Under the pieces are notes generated by a model that saw nothing but the letters and a program-made list of their open reading frames with translations, was not told the origin of the DNA and did no database searches. A stretch of DNA of 64,000 nt from contig JBAOII010000028.1 in NCBI GenBank assembly GCA_037045685.1, positions 1-64,000 on the forward strand, read 5' to 3'. This document shows positions 27,169 to 35,457 of this stretch, piece after piece. The number at the start of each line of letters is the position of its first letter. Position 1 is the stretch's first letter. The translations under genes and the position numbers were made by a program. The stretch is from Competibacter_A sp037045685 (GTDB lineage: Bacteria > Pseudomonadota > Gammaproteobacteria > Competibacterales > Competibacteraceae).

Positions 27169-28090
27169 TCAGTTGATCAAACCAGCCAATCGGGCTCTTT
27201 CGACGATGGCGCGACACATCCGCAGCGACGCCACGTCGATCATTTTACCCTTGACGCTAATCGCGCCCCTGCCCTCCCGCAACGCCGCCTCGTATTCGTC
27301 CAGGACGGTCCGCGCCCAGCCGATCTCCTTTTCCGACGGGACAAAAATCTGGTTCGCCGTCTCGACTTGCCCCGGATGGATGCACCATTTGCCGTCGAAT
27401 CCCATCGCCCGCCCGATTTTGCAGGCTTGCACCAAACCCTCGGCGTTTTTGATGCCGGCGAAAGGCCCGTCGATGGCCCGCTTGTTGTAAGCCTTGGCGG
27501 CGCTCACGATCGAGTGCATCACATGATGCCAGCGATGGCCGGGATAAATGCGGTCGTTTTCGTCCAATTCCCCGATGGATTCCATCGGCATTCGCACCGA
27601 CGCCGCGTAATCGCCGGATCCATAAACGAAGCCTTCCAGAGCGTTCGGAACAGGCCGCGATTTCCCGGATATTCACGCAGCCCAGCGCGGTTTCGATCAG
27701 CGCTTCGATGCCGATGGGGCGGGAGAATTTCTTGTAGCTTTCGATCTGCCCGAGCAGGGTTGCCACGAAACAGACATCCTCGGGACGATTCACCTTGGGG
27801 ACAACGATCAAATCGATCCGGTCGCCGGCCGCTTCCACGATCTCGACCAGATCCCGGTAAGCGAAATGGGTATCCAGCCCGTTCATTCGGAACATCCGGA
27901 GTTTGTTGCCGAAATCCAGTTCCCGATAAGCCCGAACCACGTTGGCCCGGCTGGCTTCCTTTTCATCGGGCGCCACGGCGTCTTCCAGATCGATGCAGAC
28001 CGCATCGGCGCCGGCGGCGGCGGTTTTTTGGATCATGCCCCAATTGGAGGCCGGCACCAGCAGCACCGAGCGTTCCAGTTTTTCAGTCAT
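27169..28090 (-). CDS. mcl: Malyl-CoA / beta-methylmalyl-CoA / citramalyl-CoA lyase, one frameshift
   Basis: About 306 residues. Matches the CitE-like Mcl1 type: CIDLEDAVAPDEKEASRANV, FRMNGLDTHFAYRDLVEIV, DRIDLIVVPKV, then IDGPFAGIKNAEGL, GKWCIHPGQVETANQIF and GKMIDVASL. The metal ligands of the family (LEDAVAP, GIEALIET) are present. An extra base near 27637-27642 interrupts the frame; removing it gives SERLEGFVYGSGDYAASVRM, which joins both parts. The enzyme cleaves malyl-CoA to acetyl-CoA and glyoxylate, condenses glyoxylate with propionyl-CoA, and cleaves citramalyl-CoA to acetyl-CoA and pyruvate. Exact substrate range cannot be read from sequence. Confidence 0.82.
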
Positions 28091-28094
28091 CGGA

Positions 28095-28937
28095 TCATCT
28101 CCAGGAAATGGCCGCCTGCATGGCGATATTGCCGTCGCCGTTGGCCGTGTACAAATCGTGGCCTCCGTTCGGATCGGGCCGGCCGCAGACGGACACTTGA
28201 TCGAAATCGAACAGAGGTCGCATGGCCCGGAAGCTGTAGCTCGCCGGCTTGCGGCCCGGATGGTTGCGCTTGGCCGATTCGAGCAGCAGCAACGCCTGCA
28301 ACGGACCGTGGACCACCAAGCCCGGATATTTTTCCACCTCGGTGGCGTATTTGCGGTCGTAATGGATTTTGTGAGAGTTGAAGGTCAGCGCGGAGAACCG
28401 AAACAATAATACCGGATCGACGGCATACCCCTCTTTCCATTGCAAATCGTCGGGAATCGGATTGGGCGCCGCCGGGACGAATGCCTTGGGCATCGGCAAA
28501 TAAACGATATCCTGCTCTTCCTCGACCGCGACTCCCCGCACGGAATGGATCGAGTGCCTGACGGTGACGAAGACCATGCGGCCAGCTTTTCCTTCCTTTT
28601 CTGACACCTTCAGAATTTCGGAGGTCTTGCCGATCTTCTCTCCGACGAACAAATCCTGCCGAAAGGTCAATTTGCCGCTGGCCCACATCCGCCGCTCCAA
28701 TTCGACCGGCGGTAAAAAACCGCCGCGCTTCGGATGACCGTCCGGCCCTATTTCCGCCCTGGCGACGAGGGGCAGAAAATACAGCCAGTGCCACAGTTCG
28801 GGCAGAAGGTCCCCTTCCCTCGCCGCAAAATCCCCGCGATCCAAGGTCAGGGCAAACGCCTTGGCCGGCGTCGGATAAACGCGGTCTTGGCGTTCTTCCT
28901 TTCTGCCGACCCAGTCCTGCAAGTTGACATCGCTCAT
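28095..28937 (-). CDS. meh: Mesaconyl-C4-CoA hydratase (MaoC/hotdog family)
   Basis: 280 residues from ATG 28937. A double-hotdog hydratase: an N-terminal FAS1-like half (ELWHWLYFLPL, GGFLPPVELERRMWASG, LFVGEKIGKTSEI) and a C-terminal MaoC half (VLLFRFSALTFNSHKIHYD, YPGLVVHGPLQALLLLE). The HKIHYD segment carries the catalytic-type acid/His pair and HGPLQA is typical of Meh/Ich-type enzymes. It converts mesaconyl-C4-CoA to citramalyl-CoA. First gene of the minus-strand meh-mcl-mct unit. An itaconyl-CoA pathway hydratase (Ich) is the close alternative, but the neighbouring Mct favours the bi-cycle reading. Confidence 0.82.
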   Translation of the reverse strand: MSDVNLQDWVGRKEERQDRVYPTPAKAFALTLDRGDFAAREGDLLPELWHWLYFLPLVARAEIGPDGHPKRGGFLPPVELERRMWASGKLTFRQDLFVGEKIGKTSEILKVSEKEGKAGRMVFVTVRHSIHSVRGVAVEEEQDIVYLPMPKAFVPAAPNPIPDDLQWKEGYAVDPVLLFRFSALTFNSHKIHYDRKYATEVEKYPGLVVHGPLQALLLLESAKRNHPGRKPASYSFRAMRPLFDFDQVSVCGRPDPNGGHDLYTANGDGNIAMQAAISWR

Positions 28938-29041
28938 CGTTGATGGTCTCCGCGACTTCCCGGTTTCCGAAGTGGTTATTTTCGGCTATCGAATTGGGCT
29001 CATCGCCTTTTGAAAGGATTGCTATTGGCCAAAAGCCCGGT

Positions 29042-29630
29042 TTAACCGGCCGATTCGGGAGCGCCCGCAGAACGGTCGGACCGGGTTGAGGTGGCTGTCA
29101 GCCGACTGATTTTTGCCAGTAGCTTCCTGCTTCGCGCCTGCATGGCCGGCGTGCCCAGCACGACGACCTCCTTGATGTGCCGGAGGGCGAGCGGTAATAG
29201 CGAATGATTTCGCATCGCCAAATCGAAAAGGGCTTGAATGGATGCGGCTTTGACGATACTGCTGCGGTCTTTCAAATAGACGGTCAGAATGCCCGCCACT
29301 TCTTTCTGCTCGATATCGGATAACGGCAATCGGGCGAGCATGGGAGCCACATGCCAGCGCACTTCCGCTTGATCGACCTTCGCTAACGCGGTCAAAAAGA
29401 CATTTTTGTGTGGCAGCAAGTATTCGGGATGGATGGCCGTGATTTTCTCGGCCGCATCGGCGCAGCGCATTCGCAGGATCGGGTCGTCCAAGCAACATCC
29501 CGGAAATCAAGAGATCGAACAGATCCGGCTCTTTCAAGATCCGGCCGACGACATCGCTCGCCCTTCCGATCGAGCGTCTATCGCCGCCTTTGAGCATTTC
29601 GATAATGGGATGCATGGTCGAAAAAATCAT
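29042..29630 (-). CDS. HEAT-like repeat protein, one frameshift
   Basis: About 195 residues of amphipathic helix pairs: LKGGDRRSIGRASDVVGRI, ILRMRCADAAEKITAIHP, EVRWHVAPMLARLPLSD, SSIVKAASIQALFDLAMRN. The regular 30-40-residue spacing with conserved Ala/Leu is HEAT-like. An extra base near 29486-29489 splits it into two frames; removing it gives GMLLDDPILRMRC. Start ATG 29630 is assumed (29615 possible). No catalytic motif. It sits between the meh operon and a restriction-modification pair; a role with either is unproven. Confidence 0.6.
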
Positions 29631-29717
29631 TGCCTGGGTTGGCGAATCATGGTTTCCCCCTTCTCCGGATCGGCTTTCCCGCAATCGATGGCCGAGAGCA
29701 TCCGAACGAGATAACCA

Positions 29718-30362
29718 TCAGCCGGCCATCAAAAAAGGATCTTCTGGCGGAGGGTTGTTGCGGAGATAATCCCGCGCCTCGCGCACGATCTGTTCGGCCG
29801 TTTCATCCCGTGGTTGGCACCGTTCCGCCCAAAGGCGGCCAGGATGGAGCACATCCCACCGCGGGCGCAATCCCGCATGACGGCCCTTGCCCGGATCGTG
29901 GTTGCCGAACCCGTCGATCAGCTTGTTCCATAAGGGATCGAATTTCGCGATGAGCAGCGATTCGCCCAGCGGAATCCAAATATCATCGACGATCAGGTAG
30001 CGGCAATAAAAATCGGCAATGTTCAGGTTGGTCGCTTCCTCTATGCTTTTGGCGTGCTGGTTGAGCCTGTTGTACAGAACCTTGCCCGGCGATGCTTCGA
30101 GGTCGCCACCTTTTCTCGCTCCCTTGGGGACGGCTTTACCGACATAGATAGGCGCATTGAAGCGATGGTTCCGGTTGCGCTCCGCTATGGCCTCGTAGCC
30201 GGTAAATCCGCCCGTGTAATAAACCGCGTAGATTCCGGCACCGTCAAAGCTCTCCAAGTAGGCCAAGGGAAGAACGGGTTGCCGCAACATGGCTTGTCCG
30301 ACGCTTTCCCCCAAGCGCCGCTTGTCGAGCGGGTTGAAAGGAACGATTTTTCGATCCGTCAC
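29718..30362 (-). CDS. Eco29kI-family type II restriction endonuclease (GIY-YIG)
   Basis: 214 residues, exactly the usual family length. GIY-YIG motifs GIYAVYYTGG (Tyr45/Tyr49) and PIYVGKAVPKG (Tyr73), then RLNQHAKSIEEA (Arg99, His103), the catalytic-type Glu in LGESLLI (Glu134) and Asn in LWNKLIDGFGNHD. R.Eco29kI cuts CCGCGG; recognition here is probably similar but is inference. The start codon overlaps the methyltransferase stop by 4 nt (ATGA type) on the minus strand, the normal M-then-R order of such systems. Confidence 0.9.
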   Translation of the reverse strand: MTDRKIVPFNPLDKRRLGESVGQAMLRQPVLPLAYLESFDGAGIYAVYYTGGFTGYEAIAERNRNHRFNAPIYVGKAVPKGARKGGDLEASPGKVLYNRLNQHAKSIEEATNLNIADFYCRYLIVDDIWIPLGESLLIAKFDPLWNKLIDGFGNHDPGKGRHAGLRPRWDVLHPGRLWAERCQPRDETAEQIVREARDYLRNNPPPEDPFLMAG

Positions 30363-31573
30363 GCGAGATTCCTGGCTCTGGCGCGACTCGGCTTGCGCAT
30401 TTCGGCTTCCGCGAGACTTTCCGCCACGGACGCGGCGACGCGACGCGCCAAGGCCACGGGAACGGCATTGCCGAGCTGTCTCATGGTTTCGGTCCAGGAA
30501 CCGTGAAACACGTAGCCATCGGGGAAAGTTTGAAGCCGGGCGGATTCGCGCACGCTGAAATATCGGACACCGCCATCCTCCAGAATCATCATGTTTTCGC
30601 CGCCTGGCACCCCGTGATCGCCGGCCTTGAGCGTTTTGGCCGGCAGGTCGCGCGGGCTGCCGGTGTGGCCCTTGTATGGCCTCGCGCCTTCCTGAAAGCT
30701 GTGGTTGCGAAATCGAATGGCGGCCTTATCGCGAGGGTCCGGCACGTCGATCAGGGCGTCTCGAACCGTGCGCCACGGGTGACTTTCGATGGGCGGCAAT
30801 TCGCCTTGCAGTTTCTCGATTCGACTTTTGAGTTTTTCCGGCATTTCCGGGCGCCGAGAGGGTCGAATCCGGTGCTTCTCCCAATAATCACCGGTCACCC
30901 ACTGGGAATACAGCAGCGCATCGAGCGAATGCGTGGGCTTCGGAAACGACCACTCGATGCCCAAGTCGGAGCGAAAACCGACGATAAACACCCGCTCCCG
31001 CTTCTGCGGCACGCCGTAGTCGGCGGCGTTCACGAGGGTTGGAACGACGTTGTAAGTCAATCCGGTCACATGCGATCCACCAGAGGTCTTTTCGGTTTGC
31101 AGCTCCCGCAAGTGCTCCATCCAACTTCCGCGCGACCGCCTCGCGACTTCGGGAAATTCCAATTGCAGCAAGATATACTGATAATAGTTGGCGAAGCTGG
31201 ACCGGGTGAGCCCTTTTACGTTTTCGAGCAGGAAGGATTTTGGCCTCAGCTTGCGCACCAGTTCCACCGTGACGGGAAACATATCCCGTTCATCGCCGTG
31301 CGCCTTGTGCTTGCCGCCCATGGAAAACGGTTGGCAGGGCGGCCCGCCCGCGAGCAAATCGATGCCTTCTGGAAGCGAGGACCAGTCAAAATTCCGCACG
31401 TCGCCTTCCCGAAGCGGCCAGTCCTGGACCAGCGGATAGCCGCGACTTTGATTTTCCCTGATGGTGTCGCAGGCCCACTTATTCCATTCCACGACGGCCA
31501 GCGACTCGAAACCCGCCAGCGAGACGCCCATGGCAAGCCCGCCCGCGCCGGCGAAAAGCTCGACGGATTTCAT
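30359..31573 (-). CDS. DNA cytosine-C5 methyltransferase of a type II R-M system
   Basis: 404 residues. Motifs in order: I ELFAGAGGLAMG, IV GGPPCQPFSMGG with the catalytic Cys, VI FLLENVKG, VIII QKRERVFIVG, IX RESARLQTFPDGY, X MRQLGNAVPVALA. The region between VIII and IX is the target recognition domain. It protects host DNA by methylating the site cut by the coupled GIY-YIG enzyme. The ATG at 31573 overlaps the stop of a 23-codon ORF upstream, which may control its translation. Mid-window position inside a metabolic locus suggests acquisition by transfer. Confidence 0.95.
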   Translation of the reverse strand: MKSVELFAGAGGLAMGVSLAGFESLAVVEWNKWACDTIRENQSRGYPLVQDWPLREGDVRNFDWSSLPEGIDLLAGGPPCQPFSMGGKHKAHGDERDMFPVTVELVRKLRPKSFLLENVKGLTRSSFANYYQYILLQLEFPEVARRSRGSWMEHLRELQTEKTSGGSHVTGLTYNVVPTLVNAADYGVPQKRERVFIVGFRSDLGIEWSFPKPTHSLDALLYSQWVTGDYWEKHRIRPSRRPEMPEKLKSRIEKLQGELPPIESHPWRTVRDALIDVPDPRDKAAIRFRNHSFQEGARPYKGHTGSPRDLPAKTLKAGDHGVPGGENMMILEDGGVRYFSVRESARLQTFPDGYVFHGSWTETMRQLGNAVPVALARRVAASVAESLAEAEMRKPSRARARNLA

Positions 31574-31641
31574 GCTGTTCCATCGCCCTGTTTGCGCAGA
31601 AATTTCTTGGCGATTCGCGCCACCTGTTCCGTATCGCTCAT
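31570..31641 (-). CDS. Short ORF (23 aa) translationally coupled to the methyltransferase
   Basis: ATG 31641 is preceded on the minus strand by GGAAGCGTGAA and encodes MSDTEQVARIAKKFLRKQGD followed by GTA and a stop that overlaps the methyltransferase ATG (ATGA). The peptide is basic and amphipathic. It could be a leader for translational coupling, or the truncated end of a lost gene. No known family. Confidence 0.4.
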   Translation of the reverse strand: MSDTEQVARIAKKFLRKQGDGTA

Positions 31642-31714
31642 TTCACGCTTCCGCACGACCAGAACCCGTCATCCCCATTCTCTTGGCTGTTGTCGATGAA
31701 GCAAATCCCTTTGT

Positions 31715-31768
31715 CTATACACCCGCTTCTTGCGCAACTCGCCGACTTCCTCCTGATTCATGCCTAAC
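31715..31768 (-). pseudogene. 3'-tail relic of a SmtB-like CoA-transferase gene
   Basis: 48 bp (31721-31768) match the 3' end of the CoA-transferase gene at 34193 (34200-34247) at 44 positions. On the minus strand it reads MNQEEVGELRKKRV, matching MNQEEIGELRKKRV, but the stop is lost. The similarity ends on the right exactly at the GCCTAAC core of the attC-like site, whose counterpart inside the intact gene is GCCCAAC. Confidence 0.75.
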
Positions 31769-31831
31769 CACCAAGCTCAGCCGAGGCAGGCCGCGATGCG
31801 GCCTGCCTCGGCTGGAGCGCTGTGTTAGGCG
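31763..31831 (-). other. attC-like integron recombination site (69 bp)
   Basis: Bounded by GCCTAAC (31763-31769) and GTTAGGC (31825-31831), i.e. RYYYAAC...GTTRRRY. Between them lies a long imperfect palindrome with a perfect 17-bp inner stem (CAGCCGAGGCAGGCCGC and its complement) and a 3-nt loop. The outer arms carry mismatches and one unpaired C (GCTCCAGCC against GGCTGAGC), as expected for the extra-helical base of attC. That asymmetry orients the site on the minus strand, directly 3' of the minus-strand gene at 31948. No integrase gene is in the window. Confidence 0.55.
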
Positions 31832-32414
31832 CTCATTGGATGATGCCAAGTAATTCAAAGAGTAATTCGGTACTGATTCAGACATTGCTTCCACCAACTC
31901 CCTCCAAGCATGGTCAAATATTCAAATAACGGCTGTATGATTTCCGGTCAATATAGCCGCTGTTTCGTTATCAAACCTAGCCTCATCCCTAGGAGTACTG
32001 CGGGGCCAGATGTAAGAGTATCACCGTCCTCTAGTGCGGAATCGAACACTTGTCGATAGAGCGCTATGGATTGTTCTGGGTAATCGGTCGTGTCAGCGTT
32101 AGGATTCCGCTCTTCGTCACCGAAAAAGCCAATTTCATCGATTGTCATTTTGGGAGTTCCATCCTCCAAGAGTGGTGAAATGATGATTTCTCTTGGGGGA
32201 TTCCGAATAACCGCAAAAATGTGCTGCTCAATGCGTTTCGCCTGATCGGCGGGTAGCAAATTGTTGAGTGCGCGCATTTGAATAGAGAGTAGTGCTAGCG
32301 CAAACTCGAATGCCGCCGCTCTGTCTTGCCCTAGGTTTCGAAAAGAGGAGTCGGTCGGCACCAACTTCTCACAAATTTGAGGCCATGCTTGCAATGAGTT
32401 GGGCAAAAGTTCAT

Positions 32415-33392
32415 CTATGTGTCGGGTCCCGGATGATTGATAGGTCTTTTTTGAAAGAGAGCGGGTTTGGTCCGGTAGTATTCCTTCAGTTTGGCGAGCG
32501 GGGTGACATGGCCGAGGTTCTTCTGGGGGATGTGTTGATTATAGAGGTGGAGATAGCGTTGCAAGGTGGTTTCCAGGTGACGGGCGGAGGCGAAGGTCGT
32601 GGTTTTCAACACCTCGGCGACGCGGCCGTTGAAGCGCTCGATCATGCCGTTGGTCTGCGGGTGCCGGGGCTTGATCAGCCGGTGCCGGATGCCGTGCGCG
32701 GTGCAGGTTTGATCGAAGGCGTGCCGGCCGGTCGGCTCGCGCTCGCCGGTGGCGCAGAAGCGGTCGGTGAACTCCTTGCCGTTGTCGGTGAGGACGGTCC
32801 GCACGAGGAACGGCGCTTTGGCGTGCAAGCGTTCCAGGAAGCCGGCGGCGGTGGCGGCCGTTTTGTCGGGTCGGATCTCGAAGTAAACCCAGCGGCTGGC
32901 CCGGTCGATGGCGGCGATCAGATAGCGGTGCTCGGCCTCGTCCGGCATCCGGGGCAGGTATTTGATGTCCACATGCACAAATCCGGGCTCGTAGTCCTTG
33001 AAGGTCTTGGGCAAGGGGGGCTTGCCTTCCGCCTCCGGCAGCAGGTCGGCCAGCCGGGCCACGCCGTGACGGCGCAAACACCGATCCAGCGCCGAGCGCG
33101 ACAGCGCCGGACAGACGAACTCGCGGGCCACCACCAGCAGGTCGTCCAGCGGCAACAGCAGCAGCTTGCGCAACTCCACCACCACGAACTCTTGCATCGG
33201 CGTCAGCGTCGTGGCCAGCCGGTGCGGGGTGTGCGGGCGGTCCTGCACCGCGTCCCGTCCCCGCCAGCGCCGGACGGTGGTCTCGCTCACCCCCAACTCC
33301 ACGGCCAGTTCGGCCGCCGGGCGGGACGCTTGCTGGATATACGCTCGTTGCTTGGGCGTGGTGGTGGCGTTGGCGTGCAGGCGAATGTCCAT
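32415..33392 (-). CDS. IS481-family transposase
   Basis: 325 residues. An N-terminal helix-turn-helix (AAELAVELGVSETTVRRWRG) and a second one near residue 80 precede the rve/DDE core: first Asp in FVHVDIKYLPRM, second in VLTDNGKEFTDRF, Glu in QTNGMIERFNGRV, all present. The frame is complete with no indel. The reading runs out of the element: the last base of the IS plus flanking CA makes codon ACA and the TAG stop comes from the target duplication. Likely active or recently active. Confidence 0.93.
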   Translation of the reverse strand: MDIRLHANATTTPKQRAYIQQASRPAAELAVELGVSETTVRRWRGRDAVQDRPHTPHRLATTLTPMQEFVVVELRKLLLLPLDDLLVVAREFVCPALSRSALDRCLRRHGVARLADLLPEAEGKPPLPKTFKDYEPGFVHVDIKYLPRMPDEAEHRYLIAAIDRASRWVYFEIRPDKTAATAAGFLERLHAKAPFLVRTVLTDNGKEFTDRFCATGEREPTGRHAFDQTCTAHGIRHRLIKPRHPQTNGMIERFNGRVAEVLKTTTFASARHLETTLQRYLHLYNQHIPQKNLGHVTPLAKLKEYYRTKPALFQKRPINHPGPDT

Positions 33393-33490
33393 CAGGGTCT
33401 CCGTAGCGCGAGGGTCAGATCGTGCAAGAACCGCCGCGATTCCAGCAGACGGCGGCTTCGAGTGTCAACATAATCTAGCGGGACCCAACA
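32420..33490 (-). mobile_element. IS481-family insertion sequence, 1071 bp, with 6-bp target duplication
   Basis: Ends are TGTCGGGTCCCG (32420 onward) and, read inward from 33490 on the other strand, TGTTGGGTCCCG: 11 of 12 identical terminal inverted repeats beginning TGT. The flanks are TCTATG at 32414-32419 and TCTATG at 33491-33496, a perfect direct target duplication. One transposase gene fills the element. The insertion interrupts the gene annotated at 31948-33546. Confidence 0.93.
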
Positions 33491-33619
33491 TCTATGAACT
33501 GCCTAGCAGCCTCTGCCTCCTTAATTGATTTTTTGCCAAACATCATGTTTACTTTCCTCTCGGCCGGTTGAATTTATTGCCTGAAATGTTGGTTAGATAG
33601 GGTATTTGTCTCGAAGTGG

Positions 33620-33940
33620 CTACAGAGGCTTCCCGATCACGGTTTCGCAATTACCCCATCGGCCTGGGGTCCCCATGAACTCTCGGTACTTATTGCGGAT
33701 TCTGTCGCGCTCGGGGCGAGGAACGTCGGGGTTTACCCACAGGCATAACCAAGTGATGTGTTCGCGAGACCATCCCGATGCCTGGTAAACGTGACGACTC
33801 CACCGTTCTACGGCATCGGGGTGAGGCTCTTCTACGATCCAGCCTGAAGGAGTAAGGCTATATATAGTTGTGTCATTGTCATAGGACATAGTCGAGAAGC
33901 CTAGTTGGGCAGTGTTCTTGACGTGGATATGAATCCTCAT
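33620..33940 (-). CDS. Hypothetical protein, 106 aa
   Basis: ATG 33940 to 33620. Trp/Tyr-rich small soluble protein (TPSGWIVEEPHPDAVERWSR, REHITWLCLWVNPDVPRPE, FMGTPGRWGNCETVIG). No signal peptide or known motif. Low GC like the neighbouring split gene, and same strand, so it may be another captured cassette, although no clear attC follows it. Confidence 0.55.
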   Translation of the reverse strand: MRIHIHVKNTAQLGFSTMSYDNDTTIYSLTPSGWIVEEPHPDAVERWSRHVYQASGWSREHITWLCLWVNPDVPRPERDRIRNKYREFMGTPGRWGNCETVIGKPL

Positions 33941-34192
33941 AACCAGTTGATTGCTTAAGCTTTAATCGGCTAGATATCCACATCTGGAGCACTACCCCTA
34001 GTTGAAAGCCTAACAGTTGATTAGGCAGAATGAGCCGATAGGGTGCTAGACAGAATCTGTCTATTATCGGCAGACTTTCTTTATAGCATCACCCTCAAGA
34101 TCATTTAACCATATGAAAAAACAAGCAATGAGCTCGTCTATAGCCAACAATCACGTCAAGCCCCATCCGCACGCTACCCAAAAAGCGGAAAA
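33941..34192. other. AT-rich intergenic DNA
   Basis: No convincing gene. Contains GCCTAAC..GATTAGGC (34008-34026), a short 6-bp palindrome with integron-like core letters but far too short to be an attC, and a run of A/T-rich sequence before the end of the Smt-like gene. Confidence 0.5.
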
Positions 34193-35419
34193 CTATATCA
34201 CCCGCTTCTTTCTCAACTCGCCGATTTCCTCCTGATTCATGCCCAACAGCTCGGTCAGCACCACATCGGTATGCTCGCCGAGCTTGGGACCGAGATGGCG
34301 AATTTTCCCCGGCGTTTCGGACAGGCGCGGAATGACCGACGGCACGATGACGGTTTCGCCCAAATCCTCGACATCGATGGAAACCAGATTGCGCCGGGCG
34401 TGAAATTGGCGGTCGCCGAAAATGTCCGCGATATTGTTCAAAGGTCCCGCCGGGGCGCCGGTCGCATTACAGCGTTTCAACACTTCCTCGCGGGTCAGCG
34501 AACCACACCAGTCGCGCACGATTTCGTTGACATCGTGACGGTTCTCCAGCCGGGTTTTCTGCTCGCCGTACAGACTGGACGATGCCAGTTCCGGCCGGCC
34601 CATCGCCTCGGCCAGCCGCGCGAACAGCTTGTCCGTGGCGCAGGCGATCGCCACCCACTTGCCCTCCTCCTTGGTCGGAAAATGGCCGTAGGGGCAGGCG
34701 AAATCGTTGTGGGTCGGCCCGTGCCGCTCCCGCACCACGCCGAACATGGCGTAAGCGGGCGCCAGCTCGTCCGTGCAGCGGAACACCGATTCGTACAGCG
34801 CCGCGTCGATGTATTGGCCGATGCCGGTTTGCTCGCGATAGCGCAGCGCCATGAGCACCCCGAGACAGCCGTACAAGCCGGTCAGGTAATCCCCCAAGGT
34901 GGTCGAGCCCGGCGTGACCGGCGTGCCCTTGGGCATTCCCGACAGAAAGGCGATACCGCCGACGGCGTGGGCGATGCGCGCGAAGCCGGGCCGGTCCTTG
35001 TACGGGCCGGTCTGGCCGTAGCCGGTCACCCGCAGCATGATCAGGCCGGGATTGATCTCGTGCAGCACTTCCCACGGCAGGCCCCATTTTTCCAAGGTAC
35101 CGGGACGAAAATTCTCGCACAGCACGTCCGCTTTTTCGATCAGCCGCTTGAAGACTTCGACCCCCTCGCGACGGTGCAGGTCGATGGTGACCGATTTCTT
35201 GTTGCGCGCCTCGCTGAGCCAAGCCAAGGTATCCCCGCGCTGGGTCGGCGTGCCGTACCTCCGGCAAATGTCCCCGCCGATCGGATGCTCCACCTTGAGC
35301 ACCTCGGCGCCGAACTCGCCGAGAATACCGGCGCAATACGGCGCCGCGATCACCGTGGCGACATCGATCACCCGGATACCGGACAGCGGCATTGCATCCT
35401 CGTTCGTCGTGCTTGTCAT
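34193..35419 (-). CDS. smtB: Succinyl-CoA:malate CoA-transferase-like (SmtB type, family III)
   Basis: 408 residues. Family III CoA-transferase features: VIDVATVIAAPYCAGILGEF, EVLKVEHPIGGD, NKKSVTIDLHR, CENFRPGTLEKWG, RVTGYGQTGPY, catalytic-type Asp in TLGDYLTGLYG. Together with the next gene it resembles the paired SmtA/SmtB of Chloroflexus, which form a heteromer and make malyl-CoA from malate and succinyl-CoA. The pair lies 38 nt apart on the minus strand. Which of the two corresponds to SmtA or SmtB is uncertain, and other carboxylate specificities are possible. The mcl gene 6 kb away fits the malyl-CoA role. Confidence 0.7.
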   Translation of the reverse strand: MTSTTNEDAMPLSGIRVIDVATVIAAPYCAGILGEFGAEVLKVEHPIGGDICRRYGTPTQRGDTLAWLSEARNKKSVTIDLHRREGVEVFKRLIEKADVLCENFRPGTLEKWGLPWEVLHEINPGLIMLRVTGYGQTGPYKDRPGFARIAHAVGGIAFLSGMPKGTPVTPGSTTLGDYLTGLYGCLGVLMALRYREQTGIGQYIDAALYESVFRCTDELAPAYAMFGVVRERHGPTHNDFACPYGHFPTKEEGKWVAIACATDKLFARLAEAMGRPELASSSLYGEQKTRLENRHDVNEIVRDWCGSLTREEVLKRCNATGAPAGPLNNIADIFGDRQFHARRNLVSIDVEDLGETVIVPSVIPRLSETPGKIRHLGPKLGEHTDVVLTELLGMNQEEIGELRKKRVI

Positions 35420-35457
35420 GATCGTGTTCCCGGAGAATTTTTGCTCGGACGAAACGG

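Larger units (their letters stand above)
31948..33546 (-). pseudogene. Cassette-like gene of unknown function, split by an IS481-family element
   Basis: Removing the IS (32420-33490) and one copy of TCTATG restores one frame from ATG 33546 or 33543, with GAGAGGAAAG upstream, to the stop at 31948: MMFGKKSIKEAEAARQFIDE joined to LLPNSLQAWPQICEKLVPTD and on to GMRLGLITKQRLY, about 174 residues. The product is a soluble, mostly helical protein of no recognised family. Its base composition is clearly lower in GC than the flanks. With an attC-like site just downstream, it looks like an integron gene cassette. Confidence 0.75.

Noticed and set aside
33482..33599. ACCCAAC...GTTAGAT as an attC between the two low-GC genes
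   Set aside because: The inner arms do not pair, and the left core lies across the IS end.
34008..34026. GCCTAAC..GATTAGGC as a second attC
   Set aside because: Only 19 bp with a 6-bp stem; real attC sites need a long paired arm of some 55 bp or more.
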